From: an uncultured Pelagibacteraceae bacterium
GTDB taxonomy: Bacteria; Pseudomonadota; Alphaproteobacteria; Pelagibacterales; Pelagibacteraceae
Length of the DNA: 64,000 bases
Direction of reading: 5' to 3'
Assembly (NCBI GenBank): GCA_902580335.1
Contig: CACHKE010000002.1
Location: 1 to 64,000 of the forward strand
Under the pieces are notes generated by a model that was not told the origin of the DNA, searched no databases, and saw nothing but the letters and a program-made list of their open reading frames with translations. A program made the translations under genes and the position numbers. Shown here one piece after another: positions 26,201 to 35,702 of this stretch. The first letter of the stretch is position 1. Each line of letters opens with the position of its first letter.

Positions 26201-27005
26201 TTTTGTTTGCGAAATTTAGATAAATTTTTGATATCTCATTGTTTGGATTGTCTTCAACAATAGGTTTACCTTTATCACCTGATTTTCCAACTTCAGGATT
26301 GATTGGAATTTCCCCCAAAAATTCTTTATTAAATTCTTCTGCGGTTTTTTTAACCCCGCCTTCCCCAAAAATATTATATCTTTTATTATCGTCTCCCAAA
26401 AAATAACTCATATTATCTACTAAACCTAAAATTTGTACTCTAAGTTTATCAAACATTTTTATTCCTCTTTTTACATCCAATAGAGCAACTTCTTGTGGTG
26501 TTGAAACTATAATTGCACCATCCATCTTAATCTCCTGGGAAAAAGTAAGTTGGGTATCTCCAGTTCCAGGAGGCATATCAACAATTATAAAATCCAAATC
26601 TTTCCAATTAACTTTTTGTGTGAAAGTTCTAATCGCACTTGTAACCATTGGTCCTCGCCAAATCATAGGAGTTTGTTGATCAGTTAAGAAACCTATAGAC
26701 ATACACTGAATATCATACTTGACTATTGGATCTAATTTTTGCCCATCACTTTTAGGTTTTTCATCAATCCCCATCATTTTTGGGATAGATGGACCATAAA
26801 TATCTGCATCTAATAAACCAACTTTACATCCAATAGTTTTTAGAGCCAAAGCTAAGTTTGCAGCAAAAGTGGATTTTCCAACTCCTCCTTTTGCACTTGA
26901 AATCGCAATAGTAAACCTTGTGCCTATAATTGGATTTTTCTCTGGTAATTTTCTACTCATTTTAGCTCTCATTGCGTCACTTAATTCTGGTTTTTCCTTT
27001 GGCAT
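26181..27005 (-). CDS. mrp: Mrp/ApbC-type P-loop ATPase (short, cysteine motif missing)
   Basis: This family (Mrp/ApbC/NBP35) carries iron-sulfur clusters to target proteins. The 274-aa protein has the deviant Walker [12 protein letters not shown], the ADIYGPSIP switch, GTGDTQL, and the NMSYF...IFGEGG region. It lacks the N-terminal DUF59/MIP18 domain common in longer Mrp proteins. The usual CxxC that bridges a cluster between monomers, expected in the NMSYF-IFG segment, is absent ([13 protein letters not shown]). It is divergent from hflK with 51 bases between starts. The family is clear; whether it can still carry a cluster is uncertain. Confidence 0.9.
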   Translation of the reverse strand: MPKEKPELSDAMRAKMSRKLPEKNPIIGTRFTIAISSAKGGVGKSTFAANLALALKTIGCKVGLLDADIYGPSIPKMMGIDEKPKSDGQKLDPIVKYDIQCMSIGFLTDQQTPMIWRGPMVTSAIRTFTQKVNWKDLDFIIVDMPPGTGDTQLTFSQEIKMDGAIIVSTPQEVALLDVKRGIKMFDKLRVQILGLVDNMSYFLGDDNKRYNIFGEGGVKKTAEEFNKEFLGEIPINPEVGKSGDKGKPIVEDNPNNEISKIYLNFANKIKSAYL

Positions 27006-27056
27006 AATTAGATCTTAACTTGTTTTTCCATATAAAGACATTATATAGATTGCCAT

Positions 27057-28172
27057 ATGTCAGATGATTTTAGACAAAGTGGTGGAAGTCCTTGGGGAAC
27101 ACCTCCAGGGGGAAGCGGTGGCGGAGGTGGCAATGGCTCAGGTCGAGGCCCAACCCCCCCAGATGTAGATAAAATCATTCGAGAGTTTCAAGAAAAAATA
27201 AAGAAATTTTTACCTGGTGGAAGTTCCTCAGGTGGTAAACAAGCAATTTTAGTTTTAATAATTTTAGGATTTGTTTGGTTGGCTAGCGGACTTTATAGAG
27301 TTTTACCTGATGAACAGGGTGTAGTTTTAAGATTTGGTAAGTTTGTAAAAACAACTCAACCAGGATTAAATTATCATATACCTTTTCCAGTGGAATCTGT
27401 GCTTACCCCAAAAGTTACGAAAGTTAATAGAATTGATATTGGCTTTAGATCTGAAAGAGATAGTGGTTTTACATCTCAAGGTGGAGTGGCTGATGTACCC
27501 CAAGAAAGCTTAATGTTAACAGGAGATGAAAATATTGTTAACATCGATTTCTCAGTTTTCTGGGTAATAAAAGATGCAGGAAACTTTTTATTCAAAATTC
27601 AAGATCCGGAAGGAACAGTTAAAGCAGCAGCAGAAACTGCTATGAGAGAAGTAATAGCAAGATCTGATATTCAGCCTATTTTAACTGAAGGTAGATCAGT
27701 CATAGAGACAGACACTCAAGAAATTATTCAAAAGATTTTAGATGAATACACTAGCGGTATTCAGATAACACAAGTTCAAACACAAAAAGCAGACCCACCT
27801 GATCAGGTAATTGATGCTTTTAGAGATGTACAGGCTGCAAGAGCAGATATGGAAAGATCAAAGAATGAAGCTGAAGCTTATGCAAACGATGTAATCCCAA
27901 GAGCACGTGGGGAAGCAGAAAAAATTTTACAAGCTGCAGAAGCGTATAAAAAAGAAGTTGTAGCAAAAGCTGAAGGTGAAGCCAGCAGATTCTTAGCAAT
28001 TTATAATGAATACAAAAATGCAAAATCTGTAACACAAGAGAGAATGTATTTAGAGACAATGGAAAAGGTTTTAGCTGATATTGATAAAGTAATTATAGAA
28101 AAAAATGCAGGTTCTGGTGTAGTGCCATATTTACCATTACCTGAATTACAAAAAAAGAAAGTGACAAACTAA
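27057..28172 (+). CDS. hflK: FtsH protease regulator HflK
   Basis: HflK forms, with HflC, a large membrane complex that surrounds the FtsH protease and limits its access to membrane substrates. The 371-aa protein has a glycine/serine/proline-rich N-terminus (residues 8-40), a membrane helix at about 64-82, an SPFH/band-7 domain (LRFGKFVKTTQPGLNYHIPFP), and a long Ala/Glu-rich helix in the C-terminal half. hflC follows after one base and the DUF2065 gene yjeT after that, the same gene order as in E. coli. The 51-base divergent gap with mrp should carry its promoter. Confidence 0.95.
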   Translation: MSDDFRQSGGSPWGTPPGGSGGGGGNGSGRGPTPPDVDKIIREFQEKIKKFLPGGSSSGGKQAILVLIILGFVWLASGLYRVLPDEQGVVLRFGKFVKTTQPGLNYHIPFPVESVLTPKVTKVNRIDIGFRSERDSGFTSQGGVADVPQESLMLTGDENIVNIDFSVFWVIKDAGNFLFKIQDPEGTVKAAAETAMREVIARSDIQPILTEGRSVIETDTQEIIQKILDEYTSGIQITQVQTQKADPPDQVIDAFRDVQAARADMERSKNEAEAYANDVIPRARGEAEKILQAAEAYKKEVVAKAEGEASRFLAIYNEYKNAKSVTQERMYLETMEKVLADIDKVIIEKNAGSGVVPYLPLPELQKKKVTN

Positions 28173-28173
28173 T

Positions 28174-29043
28174 ATGAACGCTGGAAAAATTACCGCTGGA
28201 ATTATAGTTCTTTTAGCAGCAATCGCATTCTTTTCAATCTTTATAGTTAAAGAAGTTAATCAGGCAATTGTTCTACAATTTGGTGATCCAAAAAGAATAA
28301 TTTTAAAACCAGGATTAAACTTTAAACTACCTTTTATTCAAAACGTTGTATTTTTAGATAAAAGAATTCTTAATTTAGATACACCACCAGAAGAAGTGAT
28401 CGCCTCAGATCAAAAGAGATTGATAGTTGATGCTTTCGCGAGATTCCAAATAGTTGATCCCCTAAAGTTTTATATTTCAGTTGGGAACGAGAGAGTTGCA
28501 AGATCTAGATTAGCAACGATTATTAATTCAAGAATTAGGAACGTTTTAGGACAACAAGAACTTCAAACACTTCTTTCAGAAGACAGAACTAAACAAATGG
28601 CATTAATTCAAGAGGGTGTAAATAATGAGGCTGAAAATTTTGGTATAAAAATAGTCGATGTTAGAATTAAAAGAGCAGATCTTCCCCAAGCAAACAGTGA
28701 CGCGATATTTAGAAGAATGCAAACTGAAAGGGAGAGAGAAGCGAAAGAATTTAGAGCAAGAGGAGCTGAAATGGCAGTAACAATTACATCGACTGCTGAT
28801 AAAGAAGTTACTGTTATTTTAGCTGAGGCTCAAAAAAAATCAGAAATTATGAAAGGTGAAGGAGATGGTAAAAGAAATAATATTTTTGCTGCAGCATTTG
28901 GACAAGACCCAGAATTCTTTGCATTTTATAGAGCAATGCAAGCTTATGAAAAAGCTTTAATAGGTGGAGAAACATCTCTAATTCTATCTCCAGACAGTGA
29001 ATTCTTTAAATTTTTTGGAAATATAAAACAACAATCAGAGTAA
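28174..29043 (+). CDS. hflC: FtsH protease regulator HflC
   Basis: Partner of HflK in the membrane complex that modulates FtsH. The 289-aa protein has an N-terminal membrane helix (residues 5-25, ITAGIIVLLAAIAFFSIFIV), the SPFH domain start VNQAIVLQFGDPKRIILKPGLNFK, and a coiled, charged C-terminal helix (EREREAKEFRARGAE). Its length is normal. The end is three bases upstream of the yjeT reading frame. HflC and HflK share the band-7 fold; assignment to HflC follows from order and the short N-terminus. Confidence 0.95.
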   Translation: MNAGKITAGIIVLLAAIAFFSIFIVKEVNQAIVLQFGDPKRIILKPGLNFKLPFIQNVVFLDKRILNLDTPPEEVIASDQKRLIVDAFARFQIVDPLKFYISVGNERVARSRLATIINSRIRNVLGQQELQTLLSEDRTKQMALIQEGVNNEAENFGIKIVDVRIKRADLPQANSDAIFRRMQTEREREAKEFRARGAEMAVTITSTADKEVTVILAEAQKKSEIMKGEGDGKRNNIFAAAFGQDPEFFAFYRAMQAYEKALIGGETSLILSPDSEFFKFFGNIKQQSE

Positions 29044-29049
29044 AATTTG

Positions 29050-29235
29050 ATGAAAGAATTGATCATTGCATTTGGTCTATTCTTTTTTATTGAGGGAATT
29101 TTATATGCCTTATTTCCATCAAAAATGAAGAATATGTTAAAAAAGCTTGAGTTAATCAAAGATAGTCAATTACGTACTGGTGGATTAATTTTTGCTTTAA
29201 TAGGATTTATAATTATTTATTACGCTAAAAATTAA
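29050..29235 (+). CDS. yjeT: DUF2065 small membrane protein (YjeT-like)
   Basis: A 61-aa protein with two predicted membrane segments: LIIAFGLFFFIEGILYALFPS near the start and LIFALIGFIIIYYA at the end. The FIEG...YALFPSKM segment is characteristic of DUF2065, whose E. coli member YjeT is encoded next to hflC, as here. The track begins at a TTG one codon earlier; ATG 29050 is preferred. The gene sits between hflC and degP with six-base and one-base gaps, so it is part of the operon. Its function is unknown. Confidence 0.85.
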   Translation: MKELIIAFGLFFFIEGILYALFPSKMKNMLKKLELIKDSQLRTGGLIFALIGFIIIYYAKN

Positions 29236-29236
29236 A

Positions 29237-30649
29237 ATGATGAAAATAAAACCAATATTTATCTGTTTATTATTAGTATTTAGTTTTTCATCAACATCAA
29301 ATTCTCAAAATATTCCCAATTCGTTTGCAGATTTAGCTGAAAAATTAATGCCTTCAGTGGTGAATATTTCAACTACCCAGACTGTTGTTGAGAGAAGCAA
29401 TCCCTTCCCGAATTTTCAATTTCCTCCAGGATCACCATTCGGAGATATGTTCAAAGAATTTGGAACTCCTCAAGAAAGGCAATCTTCGGCACTTGGCTCA
29501 GGATTTATTATAGATGAAAAAGGAATACTAGTAACAAATAATCATGTGATTGAAGGAGCAGAAGATATTGTTGTTCAAGTAAATGGTGAAAAAAAATTTA
29601 AAGCAAAAGTTATTGGGGCAGATCCCCTTTCAGATATTGCAGTTTTAAAAATTGAGTCAAAAGAAAAGTTTTTACCTGTAAGATTTGGTGATTCAGATAA
29701 AGCAAGAATAGGTGATTGGGTTATAGCTATTGGAAATCCATTCGGTTTAGGTGGAACAGTTACCTCAGGAATAATTTCTGCAAGAAATCGATCAATCGGT
29801 TTATCTAGATATGAAGATTATATTCAAACAGATGCATCTATAAACTCTGGGAACTCAGGTGGTCCTTTATTCGATATGAATGGTAATGTGATTGGAATTA
29901 ACACGGCTATACTTGGTAGAAGCGGAAATGTAGGAATAGGTTTTTCAATACCATCAAATAGTGCAAAGATTGTAATTGATCAATTAATTGAATTTGGAGA
30001 AACAAAAAGAGGATGGCTAGGAGTAAGAATTCAAGATGTAACCAAAGAAATTGCAGATGTTGAAAAATTAGATGAACCAAGAGGAGCTTTGGTTGCAAGT
30101 GTTGCACCAAATAGTCCATCAGAAAAAGCTGGAGTTAAAAGTGGAGATATTATTCTAGAATTCAATGGAGAAAAAATAAAGCAAATGAAAGAGCTTCCTA
30201 TAATTGTTGCAAGAACTGAAGTTGGAAAAAAAGTAAAAGTTAAAATCTGGAGAAACAAAAAAGAAATTATCAAAACGATTACACTCGGAAGACTGGAGAC
30301 ATCTGAGGATTTTAAAATTTCTGAAAAAAAAGAAGAACTACCAAAAGAAACTTTAATTGAAAACCTTAAAATAAAAGTAAGAAAACTTTCCAGCCAAGAT
30401 ATTAAAACAAGAAATTTACCTAACCAAACAAATGGTTTAGTGATTACAAGTATTGAAAAAAATAGTCCTTTAGCTGGTTCAATAGAGGTGAATAGCATCA
30501 TTCTAGAGGCTCAGAAGAAAAAGATAAGAAATGTTGAGGACTTAAATCAAGCTTTAAAACAAGTTTTAAATAGTAACCAGAAGACTATTTTACTTGTGAT
30601 CTATAATAGTCAAAATCAAAAAAGATATATAGGCGTTAAATTAGATTAG
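29237..30649 (+). CDS. degP: DegP/DegQ (HtrA) family periplasmic serine protease
   Basis: A protease and chaperone for damaged envelope proteins. The 470-aa precursor has a signal peptide ending around NSQN (residues 1-25), then a trypsin-like domain with the triad His in TNNHVIEGA, Asp in DPLSDIAVLK and Ser in NSGNSGGPLFD, then two PDZ domains: one from about residue 265 (RGWLGVRIQDV), the second from about 380. Two ATGs in tandem (29237 and 29240) could be the start. DegP and DegQ cannot be distinguished here. Its association with hflKC suggests a membrane/periplasm protein-quality operon, a common alphaproteobacterial layout. Confidence 0.93.
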   Translation: MMKIKPIFICLLLVFSFSSTSNSQNIPNSFADLAEKLMPSVVNISTTQTVVERSNPFPNFQFPPGSPFGDMFKEFGTPQERQSSALGSGFIIDEKGILVTNNHVIEGAEDIVVQVNGEKKFKAKVIGADPLSDIAVLKIESKEKFLPVRFGDSDKARIGDWVIAIGNPFGLGGTVTSGIISARNRSIGLSRYEDYIQTDASINSGNSGGPLFDMNGNVIGINTAILGRSGNVGIGFSIPSNSAKIVIDQLIEFGETKRGWLGVRIQDVTKEIADVEKLDEPRGALVASVAPNSPSEKAGVKSGDIILEFNGEKIKQMKELPIIVARTEVGKKVKVKIWRNKKEIIKTITLGRLETSEDFKISEKKEELPKETLIENLKIKVRKLSSQDIKTRNLPNQTNGLVITSIEKNSPLAGSIEVNSIILEAQKKKIRNVEDLNQALKQVLNSNQKTILLVIYNSQNQKRYIGVKLD

Positions 30650-30652
30650 TTT

Positions 30653-31561
30653 ATGGATTTAAAATCCAAAATTATTTTAATTTATGGACCAACAGCATCT
30701 GGAAAATCTAAGTTTGCATTAAAGTTAGCAAAAAAATTTTCAGGGCAGATTATAAATGCCGATAGCATGCAAGTTTACAAAGAATTAAAAATTTTAACCG
30801 CGAGACCATTTAAAAAAGATCATCAAAAAATTAAGCATCATTTATATGGATTTCAAAGTGCCAAGAAAAATTTTTCTACAGGGGATTGGCTTAAGTTAGC
30901 TAATCAAAAAATTTTGCTATGCAAAAAAACAAAACAAACCCCAATCTTAGTAGGTGGTACTGGTCTATATTTTAAAGCTTTAACTGATGGATTAGTGAAT
31001 ATTCCAAAAATTCCTTTAAGTTTTAGAAATAAAGTGAGAAATTTACATAAAAAGATTGGTCAAAAAAAGTTTTTTTTAGAGTTGCTAAAAATAGACCCTC
31101 TAATCAAAAATCAAATTAATAATTTAGATACTCAAAGGTCTATAAGAGCATATGAGATTAAGTCTTATACAAAAAAATCTATAACAAGTTGGTTTAAAAA
31201 TACAAAGTCAGATTATGATAAAACAGATTTTTTTAAAATTTGTATTGATTTTCCAAGGAAAGATTTAATCGAGAGAATAAACCAGAGATCTAAAGAGATG
31301 ATTGAGTCAGGCGCTATATTAGAAGTGAAAAAATTTATTAAATTGAGAGTTCCAAAAGAAAAAAGTTTAACCAAAGCTATAGGTATTAACGAGATTAAGG
31401 AATATCTTCAAAAAAAAATTCAAATTGAACAATTAATTGAGAAAATATCAATAAAGACAAGGCAATATGCCAAAAGACAGAGCACCTGGGCCCGAGGAAA
31501 TATGAAAGATTGGAATAAAGTTAATCCAGAAGATTTGGATAAGCTTTTAAAAAAAATTTAG
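30653..31561 (+). CDS. miaA: tRNA dimethylallyltransferase
   Basis: MiaA transfers a dimethylallyl group to N6 of A37 in tRNAs that read codons starting with U. The 302-aa protein has the P-loop GPTASGKSKFA at residues 11-21, INADSMQVYKEL, TGLYFKALTDG, and the C-terminal KTRQYAKRQSTWARG segment that contacts tRNA. Length is typical. It begins three bases after the degP stop (TAG) and is likely the last gene of the hflK operon. The A-rich coding sequence includes several runs of six or more A. Confidence 0.96.
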   Translation: MDLKSKIILIYGPTASGKSKFALKLAKKFSGQIINADSMQVYKELKILTARPFKKDHQKIKHHLYGFQSAKKNFSTGDWLKLANQKILLCKKTKQTPILVGGTGLYFKALTDGLVNIPKIPLSFRNKVRNLHKKIGQKKFFLELLKIDPLIKNQINNLDTQRSIRAYEIKSYTKKSITSWFKNTKSDYDKTDFFKICIDFPRKDLIERINQRSKEMIESGAILEVKKFIKLRVPKEKSLTKAIGINEIKEYLQKKIQIEQLIEKISIKTRQYAKRQSTWARGNMKDWNKVNPEDLDKLLKKI

Positions 31562-31614
31562 ATATTCTGTACTTAGTCTTGACCAATTAGCACAACTTCA
31601 GCTAGATTGCTTGA

Positions 31615-33380
31615 ATGTCTAAATTATATACTGGAGCAGAAATTGTATTCAAATGTCTTGAGGATCAAGAGGTTGAATATATTTTTGGTTATCCAGGTGG
31701 AGCAGTTTTACCAATATACGATGAACTTAAAAATCATTCATCAATTAAACATATACTTGTTAGACATGAGCAAGGAGCAGGCCATGCAGCAGAAGGATAT
31801 GCAAGATCATCAGGTAAGCCTGGAGTAGTTTTGGTAACATCAGGTCCAGGTGCTACCAATGTTGTTACAGCTTTGACTGATGCTTATATGGATTCAGTTC
31901 CTTTAGTTTGTATTTCTGGGCAAGTACCTACACACTTAATAGGCACTGATGCTTTTCAAGAATGTGATACCACTGGAATTACAAGACCTTGCACAAAACA
32001 TAATTGGTTAGTTAAAGATATTAAAGAATTACCAAAAATAATGCATGAGGCTTTTAAGGTTGCAACAACTGGAAGACCTGGACCTGTATTAATTGATATT
32101 CCTAAAGATATCCAATTTGCAAAAGCCAGTTATACAAAATTTAAAAAAGAAAAAAAATTGAATGGAATAGCGCATAATAAGTTTTCTCAAAATGAAATTG
32201 ACCAATTGATTGATTTAATTTCAAAAGCAAAAAAGCCAGTTGTTTACACAGGAGGTGGGGTAATAAATTCGGGCCCTCAGGCCAGTGAAACTTTAAAAGA
32301 ATTTGTAAGACTCATCGGTTTTCCAATCACATCAACCTTGCAAGGCTTAGGTGCATTTCCAGGTGATGATAATCAATTTATTGGAATGTTAGGTATGCAT
32401 GGAACTTATGAAGCTAATAATGCAATGCATGATTGTGATTTGTTAATTAACATTGGTGCAAGATTTGACGATAGAATAACTGGTAAGATTGATGAGTTTT
32501 CACCAAAATCAAAAAAAGTTCATATCGATATTGATCCATCGTCAATCAATAAAATTATTAAAGTAGATCTTGCAATAGTTGGAGATGTTAATGAAGTAAT
32601 AAAGTCAGCTATTAAGAAAATAAATAAAAAACAAAATGGATTAAAAGACTCGAATAAACAAAGAATTTCAAAATGGTGGGAACAAATCCAAAAGTGGAGA
32701 ACGAAAGACTCTTTGGGATTTATCAATAGTGATAAAGAAATTAAGCCTCAGCATGCTGTAAAAAGATTATATGAGCTAACAAAAAATCAAGATACATTTA
32801 TCACAACTGAAGTTGGTCAGCATCAAATGTGGGCTGCTCAGCATTATAAATTTAACAAACCCAATAGATGGATGACATCTGGAGGTCTAGGAACTATGGG
32901 ATATGGACTTCCAGCCGCAGTTGGTGTTCAAATTGCTCATCCAGATAAACTTGTGATCGATATTGCAGGAGAAGCATCTGTATTAATGACAATGCAAGAA
33001 ATGTCTACAGCAGTTCAGTACAATTTGCCTATAAAGATATTCATTTTGAATAATCAGTACATGGGAATGGTTAGACAGTGGCAAGAACTTTTACATGAAA
33101 AAAATTATTCAGAAAGTTATTCTGAGGCTTTACCTGACTTTGTAAAGCTAGCTGAGGCTTATGGATGTAAGGGTATCAAAGCCGATAATCCTGAAGAATT
33201 AGATTTTAAAATTAAAGAGATGATAGATTATAATGGTCCAGTAATATTTGACTGTCACGTAGATCCAAATGAAAATTGTTTTCCAATGATACCATCTGGA
33301 AAACCACATAATCAGATGATTTTAGGTCCTAATGACAAAGAGGAAAATAAGATTACTGGTAAAGGGAAATCATTAGTTTA

Positions 33381-33381
<1 letters not shown>
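31615..33381 (+). CDS. ilvB: Acetolactate synthase, large (catalytic) subunit
   Basis: This TPP enzyme condenses pyruvate (or pyruvate and 2-oxobutyrate) in the first common step of branched-chain amino acid synthesis. The 588-aa protein has the N-terminal TPP domain (FGYPGGAVLPIYD, catalytic Glu in RHEQGAGHAAEGYAR), a central FAD-linked domain and a C-terminal pyrophosphate domain (GGLGTMGYGLPAAVG). The usual GDGSF TPP/Mg motif reads GEASV here, followed at the normal distance by LNNQYMGMVRQWQ. The start ATG 31615 follows a 53-base gap after miaA with no evident leader structure. The stop overlaps ilvH (TAATG). Confidence 0.95.
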
Positions 33382-34971
<1,590 letters not shown>

Positions 34972-34991
34972 TATAAATATAAAAATTGTTT

Positions 34992-35702
34992 ATGGAACAA
35001 ATTCAAAATCTTACTAAAGGAGATTTAAACTTTTTTATAAATCAAAATGTTCAGATTGATATTCCAAATTTTGTTTTAAGTTTAATTTGTGCTGTCATTT
35101 TAAGTTTTTTTGTTCAATTATTTTATATTAAATTTTCATCATCTTTATCTAATCGTAAGGAATTCTCTAAAAATTTCGTCATTTTGGCTGTTACTACTTG
35201 TATTGTAATTATGATAGTAAAAAGTTCTTTAGCATTATCTCTTGGCTTAGTAGGAGCTTTATCTATTGTAAGATTTAGAGCTGCGATCAAGGAGCCAGAG
35301 GAATTAGTATACTTATTTTTAATCATCGCAATAGGTTTAGGATGTGGAGCAAATCAATTAGTTATAACAACAGTAGGTATTGTATTTGCACTAATTTTAA
35401 TCATTTTTTATTCAGGTTATATGAAAAGATCTAAAAAAAATATTGAAGAAACTATAAATCTTGGGATTATCATTGATCAAGATATTACTGATACGCAGAT
35501 TAACAACCTTATCAATGAAATAAAAAAAGTTTCTTCCGAGTTAAAATTTATATCTATGTCAAGAACTGAAAATAATACGACTATAAATTTTGATGTTAAA
35601 CCAAAAAAATTTGAAAAGCTGTCTATGTTGTCAGGTCAAATTAAGAAAAGATTTAAAAATTCAAAGGTTGTATTAGCATATAATGATGACTTATCTATAT
35701 GA
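34992..35702 (+). CDS. DUF4956 membrane protein
   Basis: A 236-aa membrane protein. After a short soluble start there are about four hydrophobic segments: residues 25-45, then a pair around 58-95, and 105-140. The highly conserved-looking part LSLGLVGALSIVRFRAAIKEPEE, followed by LFLIIAIGLGCGA, is the hallmark of DUF4956. The C-terminal 80 residues are cytosolic and ferredoxin-like in pattern. DUF4956 proteins are frequently encoded beside CotH-type kinases and VTC domains, exactly as here, but their function is not established. The start is taken as ATG 34992; the stop overlaps the next gene as ATGA, so the two are translated together. Confidence 0.85.
   Translation: MEQIQNLTKGDLNFFINQNVQIDIPNFVLSLICAVILSFFVQLFYIKFSSSLSNRKEFSKNFVILAVTTCIVIMIVKSSLALSLGLVGALSIVRFRAAIKEPEELVYLFLIIAIGLGCGANQLVITTVGIVFALILIIFYSGYMKRSKKNIEETINLGIIIDQDITDTQINNLINEIKKVSSELKFISMSRTENNTTINFDVKPKKFEKLSMLSGQIKKRFKNSKVVLAYNDDLSI

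Noticed and set aside
30031-30501. 156-aa minus-strand ORF inside degP
   Set aside because: Antisense shadow of the PDZ region; composition mirrors the Glu/Lys-rich coding strand.
31562-31614. Leader peptide or attenuator before ilvB
   Set aside because: No run of Leu/Val/Ile codons, no terminator-like hairpin and too little space.
31607-31828. 73-aa plus-strand ORF overlapping the start of ilvB
   Set aside because: Out-of-frame shadow of ilvB with no ribosome site or motif.
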